From assembly GCF_042850985.1 (NCBI RefSeq), contig NZ_AP031415.1, positions 310,001 to 374,000 of the forward strand: DNA of 64,000 nt, given 5' to 3'. A program made the translations under genes and the position numbers. This document shows positions 8,866 through 17,581 of the stretch, piece by piece; position 1 is the stretch's first letter; every line of letters starts with the position of its first letter. Origin of the DNA: Allocoprobacillus sp002160865 (GTDB lineage Bacteria; Bacillota_I; Bacilli_A; Erysipelotrichales; Coprobacillaceae). Below the pieces are notes generated by a model. That model was not told the DNA's origin. It was given only the letters and a program-made list of their open reading frames with translations, and did no database searches.

Positions 8866-9514
8866 AGAACTTCAAAATTATGCAGCTATTACTGAAAAAA
8901 TTGGGGAAAACAAAGAACGAAAACGTCTAGCAAGAGAAATTCATGATACTTTAGGTCATGCATTAACGGGCATAGCAGCAGGAGTGGATGCCTGTATTGC
9001 GATGATTGATCAAAATCCTACAGCTACAAAGCAACAGCTTCAAGTGATTTCTAAAGTTGTTAGACAAGGAATAACAGATGTGAGAAATTCTTTAAATAAG
9101 TTACGTCCTGGAGCTTTAGAAGAACATGGCTTTAAAGAGGCACTTGAACGTATGATTGCAGAATTTTCAAGTGTCAGTGATTTAACAATTGAATTAGATT
9201 ATCAGCTGGAAGATATTGACTTAGAGAAAACAGATGAAGATATTATTTTTCGTATTATACAAGAGTCAATTACGAATGCTTTAAGACATGGACATGCCAC
9301 TGAGGTTAAAATTAATATGCATTATGATAAAAACTTTTTGCATCTGAAAATAAAAGATAATGGTATAGGGTGTGATGATGTTCATTTTGGTTTTGGTTTA
9401 ACGCAGATGAAAGAGCGCTTAGCGATGATTAATGGAGAAGTTCATTTTGATGGACATCAAGGATTTTTAACAGAAGTGACATTACCAAGAAAGGAGAGGG
9501 ATAAGCATGATTAA
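8846..9514 (+). CDS. Sensor histidine kinase, catalytic half (HisKA_3 / NarL-partner type)
   Basis: The catalytic part of a LiaS/DesK-like kinase. The phosphoacceptor His is in ERKRLAREIHDTLGHALTG, the N box is SITNALRHGHATEV, the G box is IKDNGIGCD, and a second glycine motif is GFGLTQMKERL. The frame is open from 8789; I give the internal ATG at 8846, which has only a weak AGAAGA in front. The region from about 8828 continues the upstream membrane ORF in a different frame, so a one-base frameshift probably split one gene. The stop overlaps the response regulator start by 8 bases. Confidence 0.8.
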   Translation: MVNQVNKELQNYAAITEKIGENKERKRLAREIHDTLGHALTGIAAGVDACIAMIDQNPTATKQQLQVISKVVRQGITDVRNSLNKLRPGALEEHGFKEALERMIAEFSSVSDLTIELDYQLEDIDLEKTDEDIIFRIIQESITNALRHGHATEVKINMHYDKNFLHLKIKDNGIGCDDVHFGFGLTQMKERLAMINGEVHFDGHQGFLTEVTLPRKERDKHD

Positions 9515-10181
9515 AGTTGTTATTGCAGATGATCAGGAACTTATTAGAGAGTCATTAAAGATTATTTTAGGAACACATGATGATATACAAGTTGTGGGAG
9601 TAGCAGGAGATGGATCAGATGTTTTACATATTTTAGAACGTGAAGCAGTGGATGTTATTTTGATGGATATACGAATGCCTGGAATGGATGGTGTTCATTG
9701 TACGAAGATTGTTAAAGAACAATATCCCCATATAAAGATTATTATTTTAACAACTTTTGATGATGATGACTTTGTTTTTAGTGCATTGAAATATGGAGCG
9801 AGTGGATATCTTTTAAAAGGTGTAGGAATGGATGAACTGTATCAAGCAATTATTACGGTCAATAGTGGTGGTGCCATGATTAATCCAGATATTGCAACAA
9901 AAGTCTTTAGTATGTTTTCAAAGATGACTCAAAATAATTATGCTATTCAAGTAGATGAAAGTTCGATAAAAGATATCAGCCATCCAGAATGGCGTGTTAT
10001 TCAACAAGTGGCCTTTGGATTGTCTAATAAAGAAATAGCTCAAAAATTATATCTTTCTGAAGGAACAATTAGAAATTATCTAAGCTCTATTTTATCAAAA
10101 CTCAATCTAAGAGATCGTACACAATTAGCCATATGGGCTGTACAAACCGGTATAACAACAAAGGATTTTCATGATGAATAA
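9507..10181 (+). CDS. NarL/FixJ-type response regulator
   Basis: A 224-residue DNA-binding response regulator. The receiver domain has the acidic pair in VVIADDQELI, the phosphoacceptor Asp in VILMDIRMPGMDG, the switch Thr region ILTTFDDDDFV and the Lys in SGYLLKG. The C-terminal LuxR-type HTH reads GLSNKEIAQKLYLSEGTIRNYLSSIL. It overlaps the kinase by 8 bases and the solute-binding protein by 11, so the block is translated together. The likely target is the mannose-type PTS operon starting at 11622, whose upstream region has nested inverted repeats. The target assignment is inference. Confidence 0.93.
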   Translation: MIKVVIADDQELIRESLKIILGTHDDIQVVGVAGDGSDVLHILEREAVDVILMDIRMPGMDGVHCTKIVKEQYPHIKIIILTTFDDDDFVFSALKYGASGYLLKGVGMDELYQAIITVNSGGAMINPDIATKVFSMFSKMTQNNYAIQVDESSIKDISHPEWRVIQQVAFGLSNKEIAQKLYLSEGTIRNYLSSILSKLNLRDRTQLAIWAVQTGITTKDFHDE

Positions 10182-11463
10182 GAAAAAGATAATTTGCATC
10201 CTTGTGATGATTGCATGTTTTATTTTGATTATTTATCGTCCACGTCAGCTCACTCTTACGATTGGTGTTTTTGCAGGGAGTAATTGGGATGTTCCGAATG
10301 GAGATTGTTATAAAATTATTGATCAGGCCATTGAAAGGTATGAAAAAGAATATCCAATGGTTCAAATTGAATATGAGAGTGGAATTTTAAAAGAAGATTA
10401 TTCTGAATGGCTTTCAGCTAAATATTTAAAAGGGGAAGAACCAGATGTCTTTATGGTTCTGGGAGAAGATTTTAATACTTTAAGTGCATTAGGGGCATTA
10501 AAAAATTTAGATAGTTTGATACAAAAAGATCAGCAATTTCATATTGAGAATTATTATGCCAGTGTTTTATATTCTGGACAATATCATAATCATCAATATG
10601 CATTGCCTTATGAAAGTAATCCAACGTTAATGTTTGTTAATCAAACGTTATTAAAAAAAGAACATATTCATCTTCCAGATAATGATTGGACATTGGATGA
10701 TTTCTATACGATTTGTCAACAGGTGACAAAAGATACAAATAATGATGGACAAATAGATCAATATGGTTGTTATAATTATGATTGGTTAGATTCTGTTTAT
10801 AGCCATAAGGTCAATTTATTTGATGAAAATGGAGAATTTTGTTATTTAAATCAAAAAGATGTTAAAAATGCTATTTCATTTGTACAAAAAATATATAATC
10901 TTAATCAGGGGTACACTGTCACATCACAAGATTTTGATATGGGGAAAGTCGCTTTTGCACCTATGTCCTTTGCTGAATATAGAACATACAAACCTTACCC
11001 TTATCGTGTTAAAAAATATTCGCAATTTGAATGGGATTGCATTCAAATGCCCGGAGCAGATGAAAATAATAGTAGTGAGGTTTCATCGTTGTTGATGGGG
11101 ATTTCTTCAAGAACATCTCACATACAAGAAGCTTGGGAATTTTTAAAACTATTAACTTATGATACGCAGACACAAAAAACACTTTTCCAGTATTCACAAG
11201 GTATTTCATCTTTAAAAACAGTTATTCAGTCTGATGATGTAGAAAGTTTATTAAATAGTGATATTTTGGAAGATACACAAGTGAATTTAAACTTGTTGAA
11301 TGATGTTATGGAAAATGCTATGAGTCAAAGTCAGTTTAGAAAATATAATTCTGCAATTGTAACTATGAATACTCAAATCAATCAAATGATTCAAAACAAT
11401 GAAGATTTAGATTTATCATTGATTTCTTTACAAAATGAAATCAATGAATACTTAAGAGAATAA
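10171..11463 (+). CDS. Extracellular solute-binding protein, family 1 (probable lipoprotein)
   Basis: A 430-residue ABC-type carbohydrate-binding protein. The N-terminus has a hydrophobic segment with a lipobox-like MIAC at residues 14-17 of the longest form, followed by TLTIGVFAGSNWDVPNGDCYKIIDQAI and YEKEYPMVQIEYESG, then the family segment NDWTLDDFYTICQQVTKDTNNDGQIDQYG and near the end VSSLLMGISSRTSHIQEAWEFLKLLTYD split by a few residues. No ABC permeases accompany it; its neighbours are a two-component system upstream and a PTS downstream. It may serve as a second ligand sensor or share permeases encoded elsewhere. Two adjacent ATG codons (10171, 10174) can start it. Confidence 0.88.
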   Translation: MMNKKKIICILVMIACFILIIYRPRQLTLTIGVFAGSNWDVPNGDCYKIIDQAIERYEKEYPMVQIEYESGILKEDYSEWLSAKYLKGEEPDVFMVLGEDFNTLSALGALKNLDSLIQKDQQFHIENYYASVLYSGQYHNHQYALPYESNPTLMFVNQTLLKKEHIHLPDNDWTLDDFYTICQQVTKDTNNDGQIDQYGCYNYDWLDSVYSHKVNLFDENGEFCYLNQKDVKNAISFVQKIYNLNQGYTVTSQDFDMGKVAFAPMSFAEYRTYKPYPYRVKKYSQFEWDCIQMPGADENNSSEVSSLLMGISSRTSHIQEAWEFLKLLTYDTQTQKTLFQYSQGISSLKTVIQSDDVESLLNSDILEDTQVNLNLLNDVMENAMSQSQFRKYNSAIVTMNTQINQMIQNNEDLDLSLISLQNEINEYLRE

Positions 11464-11473
11464 GATAATGATA

Positions 11474-11500
11474 AAGTCAAGGATTCTTGGCTTTTTTTGT
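11474..11500 (+). terminator. Terminator after the solute-binding protein gene
   Basis: AAGTCAAG and CTTGGCTT pair with one G-U wobble, followed by TTTTTTTG. It separates the sensory block from the PTS operon. Confidence 0.75.
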
Positions 11501-11504
11501 ATTG

Positions 11505-11566
11505 TGACATTTGTCATATTGATTTCCTATCATCTGTCATGATGAAAATATGACAATAGACAGATG
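11505..11566 (+). promoter_or_regulatory. Nested inverted repeats upstream of the mannose-type PTS operon
   Basis: The palindrome TGACATTTGTCA (11505-11516) is followed by CATCTGTC (11531-11538) and its exact complement GACAGATG (11559-11566), inside which TGTCAT and ATGACA form another pair. The shared TGTCA/TGACA half-site in three places suggests an operator, most simply for the adjacent NarL-type regulator. The binding protein is inferred. Confidence 0.5.
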
Positions 11567-11621
11567 GAATAATACCTCATCATTGATACAATGATAGTGT
11601 CAAATGAAGGAGGGGAAAAAG

Positions 11622-12038
11622 GTGAAATATTTAATAATGGTAAGTCATGGACAGTTTGCTGAAGGATTGAAAGATGCTCTTTCTATGTTAGCAGGGCAAC
11701 GTGAAGATGTTTTAGCATTAGGGTTACAAAATGGTAAAAGTGCTGATGAATTTGCAGAAGAATTTTCAAATATCATAAACCCGATTTGTCAAGATGATGA
11801 AATAATTTTATTAGGTGATTTAATTGGTGGATCACCACTTACAACAGCTATGAATGTTGTAAGTGAAAAAGGACTCCATTGTACAATCATTGGAGGTATG
11901 AATTTACCATTAGCTCTTACAACTGTTTTGATGAAAGATACAATGTCAACAAATGATCTTGTTGTGCAAATCTTGAATGAAGCAACTACAGCATTAAGAG
12001 AATTGAAAATTGAAAATGATGAAGATGAAGATATTTAA
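11622..12038 (+). CDS. PTS mannose-type EIIA component
   Basis: A 138-residue EIIA of the mannose/fructose/sorbose PTS family. The phosphorylated His is in LIMVSHGQFAEGL near residue 9, and LLGDLIGGSPLTTAMN is the family-typical dimer region. The frame has an ATG at 11604, but the GTG at 11622 sits the right distance behind AAGGAGGGG, so I use it. It accepts phosphate from HPr and passes it to EIIB. It heads a tight operon IIA-IIB-IIC-IID-small membrane protein. Confidence 0.93.
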   Translation: MKYLIMVSHGQFAEGLKDALSMLAGQREDVLALGLQNGKSADEFAEEFSNIINPICQDDEIILLGDLIGGSPLTTAMNVVSEKGLHCTIIGGMNLPLALTTVLMKDTMSTNDLVVQILNEATTALRELKIENDEDEDI

Positions 12039-12052
12039 AGGAGGAAAGAAAA

Positions 12053-12544
12053 ATGTCAGTTTCATTTATTCGTATTGATGATCGTATGATTCATGGTCAA
12101 ACATGTACACGTTGGGCTCGTGAATATCCTTGTGATGGTTTAATTGCTGTAAATGATAAAGCAGCTAAAAATGATGTGTTAAAAGCGGCCTATAAAGCTG
12201 CCAGTGGAAAGAAAACATTTGTCTGGACTTTAGAAGATTTTCAAAAGAAAGCACAAAAAGTATTAGATAGTGATACACGTTATTTCTTGATTACAAAAAA
12301 TCCTGTAGATATGTGTAAAATATTAGTGAATCAAGGGTTTCAGTGTGGTGTTGATACAGTCATTGTAGGTCCTTGTAATGATCGTGAAGGAGCTGTGAAA
12401 TTAGGAAATAATCAATCTATTACACAAGAAGAAGCTGATGCTTTTGAAAAAATTGCAAAAGCAGGATATAAAATTAAATTTGCTTTATTGCCAGATGTTT
12501 CTATAGGAACATGGGATGATTTTAAAGGAAAGTTCGGTTATTAA
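12053..12544 (+). CDS. PTS mannose-type EIIB component
   Basis: A 163-residue EIIB of the mannose/sorbose family. The phosphorylated His is in FIRIDDRMIHGQTCTRWA (His-15), and the fold runs on through VIVGPCNDREGAVKLGNNQSI. It receives phosphate from EIIA and phosphorylates the sugar transported by IIC/IID. AAGGAGG lies before the ATG, 14 bases after the EIIA stop. Confidence 0.95.
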   Translation: MSVSFIRIDDRMIHGQTCTRWAREYPCDGLIAVNDKAAKNDVLKAAYKAASGKKTFVWTLEDFQKKAQKVLDSDTRYFLITKNPVDMCKILVNQGFQCGVDTVIVGPCNDREGAVKLGNNQSITQEEADAFEKIAKAGYKIKFALLPDVSIGTWDDFKGKFGY

Positions 12545-12562
12545 AAAGGGGAGGTTTCATTT

Positions 12563-13405
12563 ATGGAAATTAGTTGGTTACAAGCTGCCTTATTAGGTTT
12601 ATTTGCATGTTTATCAAGTATGCCTGGTTTAGGTGGAACATCAATTGGGAACTACACATTAGGTAGACCATTAATTGGTGGTTTAGTCTGTGGTATTATT
12701 TTAGGGGATATTTATTCAGGTATTTTAGTTGGGGTTGCAATGCAAGTTGTATATATTGCTTTGGTGACACCGGGTGGTACTGTTTCAGCAGATGTACGTG
12801 CCGTAAGTTACATTGGTATTCCATTAGCTATGATTGCTTTAAAGAGTTATGGTTTAGATGCTGGAAGTGCAGATGGACAAGCAATGGCAACTTCATTTGG
12901 AACAATGGTTGGAACTTTAGGAACTGTCTTATTCTATGGAACAGCAACAATTAACCTTGTTTGGCAACATATTGGATGGCGTGCCGTTGAAAAAGGTGAA
13001 TTCAATAAATTATATGTTGTCAATATGGGATTGCCTTGGATTTCACATATTCTTTGCTCATTTATTCCAACTTTAATTATGTGTAAAATGGGAGCACCAA
13101 TGGTAGAGTTAATTAAAAATTACTTACCAATGGATGGAATAGCAATGATGACATTATTTACAGTTGGTTCATTACTTCCATGTGTCGGAATTGCGATTTT
13201 ATTAAAACAGATTGCCACAAAAGCAGTTGACTTCATTCCATTCTTCTTTGGTTTTACTTTAGCAGCTGCATTAGGAATTAACCTTGTATCTGCAACTGTG
13301 ATTGCTGGTATGTTTGCATTAATTAATTATCGTATTAAAATGTTGACAATCAATAAACCAGCAGTCAATTCAAATGTTGATGATGATGACGAGGAGGATA
13401 TTTAA
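12563..13405 (+). CDS. PTS mannose-type EIIC component
   Basis: A 280-residue membrane permease subunit of the mannose-type PTS. Family features include GLGGTSIGNYTLGRPLIGGL and MQVVYIALVTPGGTVSADVR, with about seven membrane segments. The last residues are acidic (NVDDDDEEDI), and the codons of this tail contain the GAGGAGG that serves as ribosome binding site for IID. Together with IID it forms the sugar channel; the sugar is not determined by sequence. Confidence 0.94.
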   Translation: MEISWLQAALLGLFACLSSMPGLGGTSIGNYTLGRPLIGGLVCGIILGDIYSGILVGVAMQVVYIALVTPGGTVSADVRAVSYIGIPLAMIALKSYGLDAGSADGQAMATSFGTMVGTLGTVLFYGTATINLVWQHIGWRAVEKGEFNKLYVVNMGLPWISHILCSFIPTLIMCKMGAPMVELIKNYLPMDGIAMMTLFTVGSLLPCVGIAILLKQIATKAVDFIPFFFGFTLAAALGINLVSATVIAGMFALINYRIKMLTINKPAVNSNVDDDDEEDI

Positions 13406-13406
13406 G

Positions 13407-14240
13407 ATGGAAAAGAAATTAACAAAAAAGACTCTGACAAAGTCATTTCATAATTGGTATTATGGAAACTTAACATGTTTCTCACAAGAACATATGCAGA
13501 CTTTTGGATATCTTTGTTCTATGCTTCCAATTGTTAATGAATTGTATAGTCAAAAACAAGATAAAGCAAAAGCTATGCAAACTTATACAGCTTTCTTTAA
13601 TACAGAACCACAGATTGGTTCAGTCATTGTTGGTATGACAGCAGGGCTAGAAGAAGCCCGTGCCAATGGTGAAGATGTAGATGATGAAACAATTAATGGA
13701 TTACGTGCTGGGTTAATGGGACCTTTAGCAGGAATTGGAGATTCATTAGTCGTTGGAACAGTCATTCCCATTTTATTAGGTGTAGCACTAGGAATGTCTA
13801 ATGGGGGATCACCTTTAGGAGCTATCTTCTATATCATTGTTTGGAATTTATTTGCTTACTTTGGAATGAAATTCTTATATTTCAAAGGTTATGAATTAGG
13901 TGGTAAAGCTGTTGATTTCTTAGTAGGACCTCAAGGAGAGGCTTTAAGAGAATCTATAACAATGTTAGGTGGAATTGTTATTGGAGCTGTTGCAGCTACT
14001 TGGGTATCAGTGCAAACAAGTTTTACTTTAATAGCTAAAGGAGCAACAGAACCATACTTGAATTTACAAAAAACATTAGATAGTGTTTATCCAGGATTTT
14101 TAACAGCTGCATTTGTTATGCTTTGCTGGTATTTACTAGCAAAAAGAAAAATGTCACCAATCAAAGTTATGTTATTACTTGTTGTGATTGCCTTAGTTGG
14201 TGTATTAGTTGGATTCTTTAATCCAGGTTTACAATATTAA
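13407..14240 (+). CDS. PTS mannose-type EIID component
   Basis: A 277-residue IID subunit. It starts at ATG 13407, one base after the IIC stop and 9 bases after GAGGAGG; the longer frame from 13374 lies inside IIC. Family signatures include WYYGNLTCFSQEHMQTFGYL, FFNTEPQIGSVIVGMTAGLEE and GLRAGLMGPLAGIGDSLV. Hydrophobic segments cluster in the C-terminal half. It completes the PTS complex. Confidence 0.95.
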   Translation: MEKKLTKKTLTKSFHNWYYGNLTCFSQEHMQTFGYLCSMLPIVNELYSQKQDKAKAMQTYTAFFNTEPQIGSVIVGMTAGLEEARANGEDVDDETINGLRAGLMGPLAGIGDSLVVGTVIPILLGVALGMSNGGSPLGAIFYIIVWNLFAYFGMKFLYFKGYELGGKAVDFLVGPQGEALRESITMLGGIVIGAVAATWVSVQTSFTLIAKGATEPYLNLQKTLDSVYPGFLTAAFVMLCWYLLAKRKMSPIKVMLLLVVIALVGVLVGFFNPGLQY

Positions 14241-14255
14241 AAGGAGGACAGTGTC

Positions 14256-14525
14256 ATGGATACCAAACGCAAAGAAGCTTATATAGCAGAAGTACAATAT
14301 CAAACAAAAATGCTCAATCATTTAAAAAAATGGTTAAGAAACCTTATCATATTTTCTTCAATTTCTCTTGTCTTTGTTTTGTTTGGATCATCCATTCATC
14401 CATTTGTACAAGTCATAAGTGTTATATTCATGATATTAAGCATCCTATCATGTATACTTGTTGGATTGGGATATAAAAATGGATATGATAATGTTCGTAA
14501 AATACTTAATATAATGAAATCATAA
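14256..14525 (+). CDS. Small two-TM protein at the end of the PTS operon
   Basis: An 89-residue protein I do not recognise. A basic N-terminal helix (MDTKRKEAYIAEVQYQTKML) precedes two transmembrane segments (about residues 30-48 and 53-72), and the tail is short. It follows EIID by 15 bases with AAGGAGG and ends at a strong terminator, so it is the last gene of the PTS operon. Small membrane proteins occur at the end of some mannose-PTS operons, but their function is not established here. Confidence 0.75.
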   Translation: MDTKRKEAYIAEVQYQTKMLNHLKKWLRNLIIFSSISLVFVLFGSSIHPFVQVISVIFMILSILSCILVGLGYKNGYDNVRKILNIMKS

Positions 14526-14554
14526 GAGGATTGTTGTCAAAACAATCCTCTTTC
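14526..14554 (+). terminator. Terminator of the mannose-type PTS operon
   Basis: A perfect 10-bp stem (GAGGATTGTT / AACAATCCTC) with a 5-nt loop and TTTC starts right after the stop codon. Confidence 0.85.
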
Positions 14555-14569
14555 AATAAGGAGAATAAA

Positions 14570-15373
14570 ATGTATCAAATTGTATTCAGTGATGTTGATG
14601 GAACTTTGTTGAATGATCAACATCAAATGACACCATTAACACAACAATCTATTATTTGGCTACATAATAAACAAATTCCATTTGTGATTGTATCAGCACG
14701 TAGTCCTTCAGGTATTTTTCCAATCATGGAAGAAAATCATTTCAAATCTCATCTCATTGCTTATAGTGGAGCACTTATTATGGATGAGTATCGACATATA
14801 CTCTATGAAAAAGGGATGAAGACACCACTAGCTATGTTAATTATTCAGAAGTTAAATGCCATGAATATAACATGGTGTGTATATTCTTTTGATCAATGGT
14901 ATGTTCAAAATCGCCAAGATGAAAAGATTCAAAGAGAAGAAAGCATTGTAAAAGCTCAATCTCAAGAGGCTTCTTTAGATGATTTGTTGTCATTACCAGT
15001 TGTTCATAAAATATTATGTATCTGTTGTCCCAATCAGACATTAATAGTTGAAAAGCAATTAAAAAAAGATTTTCCACAACTGACAATCGTTAAATCTTCC
15101 GATATACTTATTGAAATCATGGAACAGGGAATTAATAAAGCACAAGCTGTTAAACAATTATGTCAACTATGGAATATTCCTATTCAAAAAGCAGTAGCAT
15201 TTGGAGATCAGTATAATGATTTAGATATGTTGTTAGAGGTAGGATATGGATGGGCAATGGGAAATGCACCAAAAGAAATCAAAAAACAAGTCAAATATGT
15301 GACATTGGATAATAATCATGATGGTATTCATTATGCATTAAATAATATGAATGATGAAGGAAAGAAAATTTGA
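14570..15373 (+). CDS. Cof-type HAD hydrolase
   Basis: A 267-residue HAD phosphatase of the Cof (IIB cap) type. Motif I is VFSDVDGTLLND, motif II lies in PFVIVSARSPSG, motif III is the Lys of GINKAQAVKQL, and motif IV is FGDQYNDLDML. I start at ATG 14570 behind AAGGAG (14558-14563); the upstream TTG lies in the terminator. Such enzymes dephosphorylate sugar phosphates or flavin-type substrates. Three further Cof-like genes occur in the window (25680, 61528, 63829). Confidence 0.93.
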   Translation: MYQIVFSDVDGTLLNDQHQMTPLTQQSIIWLHNKQIPFVIVSARSPSGIFPIMEENHFKSHLIAYSGALIMDEYRHILYEKGMKTPLAMLIIQKLNAMNITWCVYSFDQWYVQNRQDEKIQREESIVKAQSQEASLDDLLSLPVVHKILCICCPNQTLIVEKQLKKDFPQLTIVKSSDILIEIMEQGINKAQAVKQLCQLWNIPIQKAVAFGDQYNDLDMLLEVGYGWAMGNAPKEIKKQVKYVTLDNNHDGIHYALNNMNDEGKKI

Positions 15374-15464
15374 AATGATTTTCTTTTTTTATTTTCATTT
15401 CCTGATTTAGGAAATACATTGTTGAAAGTGATGAAACAGTTTATGATACAGGCAAGAAAGGAAG

Positions 15465-16073
15465 ATGATGGATATGAAAAAGGTAGCAGTTGTTGTAGCA
15501 CCGGGATTTGAAGAAGGAGAAACACTCACAATTGTCGATATTATGCGTAGAGCACATATCCAATGTGATATGTTTGGATTTGACAAGGTTGTTCAAGGAG
15601 GACATGATATAGAAGTTGCGTGTGATGATGTTTTAAGTGAAAGAGTTCTTGATTATGATATGATTGTTTTACCAGGAGGTTATGGTGGATCGAGAGCTAT
15701 GCGTGATAATGATTTGATGATGGATTTATTGCATCAAATGAATGAAAAAGGAAAATATATTTGTGCTATGTGTGCGGCTCCGATTGTATTAGAAAGAGCT
15801 GGATTATTAGAAGGAAAAAACTTTACAGCATATCAAGGTTATGATCAAAAGATACATCAAGGACATTATTTAGAAGATAAGGTTGTTATTGATGGTCAAA
15901 TTGTAACAAGTCGAGGACCAGCGACAGCCTATGCTTTTGCTTATAAACTGGTTGATTTATTAGGTGGAGATTCTTTGGCAGTGAAAAAACGTATGGTTTA
16001 TTTCAATGCTTTTGATGTAAAGGAGGACGAGTCATATGAAGCGTGTTGCTGTATTGATGGCGAAGGGATATGA
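15465..16073 (+). CDS. DJ-1/PfpI family protein, first of a tandem pair
   Basis: A protein of about 200 residues with the DJ-1/PfpI fold. The start reads VAVVVAPGFEEGETLTIVD with the conserved Glu, and the nucleophile Cys is in GKYICAMCAAPIVLE. Family members are deglycases, chaperones or stress hydrolases. Starts at 15465, 15468 or 15474 are possible; the last is best spaced from AAAGGA. The C-terminal tail (DVKEDESYEACCCIDGEGI) is read through the next gene's ribosome binding site and start, a 38-base overlap. It is a close paralogue of the next gene, so a tandem duplication is likely. Confidence 0.9.
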   Translation: MMDMKKVAVVVAPGFEEGETLTIVDIMRRAHIQCDMFGFDKVVQGGHDIEVACDDVLSERVLDYDMIVLPGGYGGSRAMRDNDLMMDLLHQMNEKGKYICAMCAAPIVLERAGLLEGKNFTAYQGYDQKIHQGHYLEDKVVIDGQIVTSRGPATAYAFAYKLVDLLGGDSLAVKKRMVYFNAFDVKEDESYEACCCIDGEGI

Positions 16074-16587
16074 AGAAGGAGAAACCCTTACGATTGTTGA
16101 CTTATTAAGGAGAGCCAATATAGAATGTCATACATTTTATTTTGATAATGAATTTGTGGAAGGAATGCATCATATGATGATCAAAGCAGATCAGAAGTTT
16201 GGTGATGAAATCAAAGATTATGATGTCCTTGTTTTACCAGGAGGTAGACCAGGTGGAGAAAACTTAAGAAATAATGAAGATGTGATTCAAATGGTTCAAT
16301 ATTTTAATCAACATCATAAAATTTTAGCAGCTATGTGTTCAGGTACAATCGTTCTATCTGATGCTCAAGTCATTGAAGGCAAAAAAGTCACAGGATATAC
16401 AGGTTATGAAGAAAAGTTAAAAGGTGGTCTATTCCAAAATGATGTTGTTGTTTATGATCAAAATATAATCACAAGTCAAGGACCAGCGACACCTTATCCT
16501 TTTGCTTTTCAAATCATTGAAGCATTAGGTCAAGATACAAGTGAAATGAAGGAGAGATTGATGTATAATTTTGCTGGAGGAAGATAA
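16036..16587 (+). CDS. DJ-1/PfpI family protein, second of a tandem pair
   Basis: A 183-residue DJ-1/PfpI protein. VAVLMAKGYEEGETLTIVD parallels the first copy, and the nucleophile Cys is in ILAAMCSGTIVLSDA, where the first copy has CAAP. AAGGAGGA lies before the ATG and inside the end of the first copy. The C-terminal half (ITSQGPATPYPFAFQIIEALG) is of normal DJ-1 length. An RpiR gene follows 19 bases downstream and may share the transcript. Confidence 0.92.
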   Translation: MKRVAVLMAKGYEEGETLTIVDLLRRANIECHTFYFDNEFVEGMHHMMIKADQKFGDEIKDYDVLVLPGGRPGGENLRNNEDVIQMVQYFNQHHKILAAMCSGTIVLSDAQVIEGKKVTGYTGYEEKLKGGLFQNDVVVYDQNIITSQGPATPYPFAFQIIEALGQDTSEMKERLMYNFAGGR

Positions 16588-16606
16588 AGAAAGTGAGTGA
16601 TTAAGG

Positions 16607-17377
16607 ATGATTTATGGAAAGTTACCGGTTGTGTTTTTAAGTGTTTTAACAAGTGAGAAAAAAGATTCAACCAATCATCAAATAGCAACCTATATTTTAG
16701 AGCATATTGATGAAATGCAAAATATTGGTATTCAAGATTTGGCTAAGCGTTGTCATGTGGCGATGAGTTCTATTTCTCGCTTTTGTAAGGAAATTGGTTT
16801 AAAAGATTTTGCACAGCTCAAAGAATTATTGGCAGATTCTAATTTCTATTTTGAAGAACAGTCACAGTCTACTTCTTTACAAGTGAGAGTAAGAGATTAT
16901 GGACAGAAGATTTATGAAAGCATACAAATGGTAGAATCATCATTAAATCTCAAACAACTTATCTCTTTGTGTCAAGATTTATATCAATATCAAAGAGTTG
17001 GTATTTTTGGTTTATTAAAGGCACAAACAGCTGCCATGAATCTACAGACAGATTTATTAATGACAGGAAAACAAGTTGAATCTTATGTATCTTATTTCCA
17101 ACAAATGGATTATATTTTAAATGCAGATGAAAATGATTTAATTATTATCCTTTCTTATACAGGTTCCTATTTTGAATATGAAAATTTGAGAGTTTTACAA
17201 AAGAAACTAGAAGCACCTAAAATATGGATGATTACAAGCGTTCAAGAAAACTATCCCTATTTTGTTGATGAAGTTTTAACTTTCCAATCTTTACAGGATC
17301 AAGGAAGTCATCCTTATCAATTACAGTTTATCGCAAGTTTAATTGCTCAAGAATATAATTACAGATATAAAATATGA
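16607..17377 (+). CDS. RpiR/MurR family transcriptional regulator
   Basis: A 256-residue regulator. The N-terminal HTH_6 domain reads IGIQDLAKRCHVAMSSISRFCKEIG, and the C-terminal SIS domain contains RVGIFGLLKAQTAAMNLQTDL and DLIIILSYTGSYFEYENL. Such proteins respond to phosphosugars. It closes the DJ-1 gene group and ends at a clear terminator. The true targets are unknown; the upstream DJ-1 pair is the simplest candidate. Confidence 0.9.
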   Translation: MIYGKLPVVFLSVLTSEKKDSTNHQIATYILEHIDEMQNIGIQDLAKRCHVAMSSISRFCKEIGLKDFAQLKELLADSNFYFEEQSQSTSLQVRVRDYGQKIYESIQMVESSLNLKQLISLCQDLYQYQRVGIFGLLKAQTAAMNLQTDLLMTGKQVESYVSYFQQMDYILNADENDLIIILSYTGSYFEYENLRVLQKKLEAPKIWMITSVQENYPYFVDEVLTFQSLQDQGSHPYQLQFIASLIAQEYNYRYKI

Positions 17378-17383
17378 TTATGA

Positions 17384-17411
17384 AGGCAAGATGATTCTTG
17401 TCTTTTTTTTA
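17384..17411 (+). terminator. Terminator after the RpiR gene
   Basis: GGCAAGA / TCTTGTC stem with a 4-nt loop, followed by eight T. Confidence 0.8.
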
Positions 17412-17581
17412 TATGAGATAAGTTTTGGTTTATGGGAGATGTTTTTATTCAAGAATATATTTAAGAAAGTCACAAAAATGATGTTTTGCTTTTGAAGTGT
17501 TACTTTGATGTGACATTAATCAAAGATTTCTATCTTTTTTGTATACTGTTATTTAACTCATAATGTGAAGGAGGAGATAAT

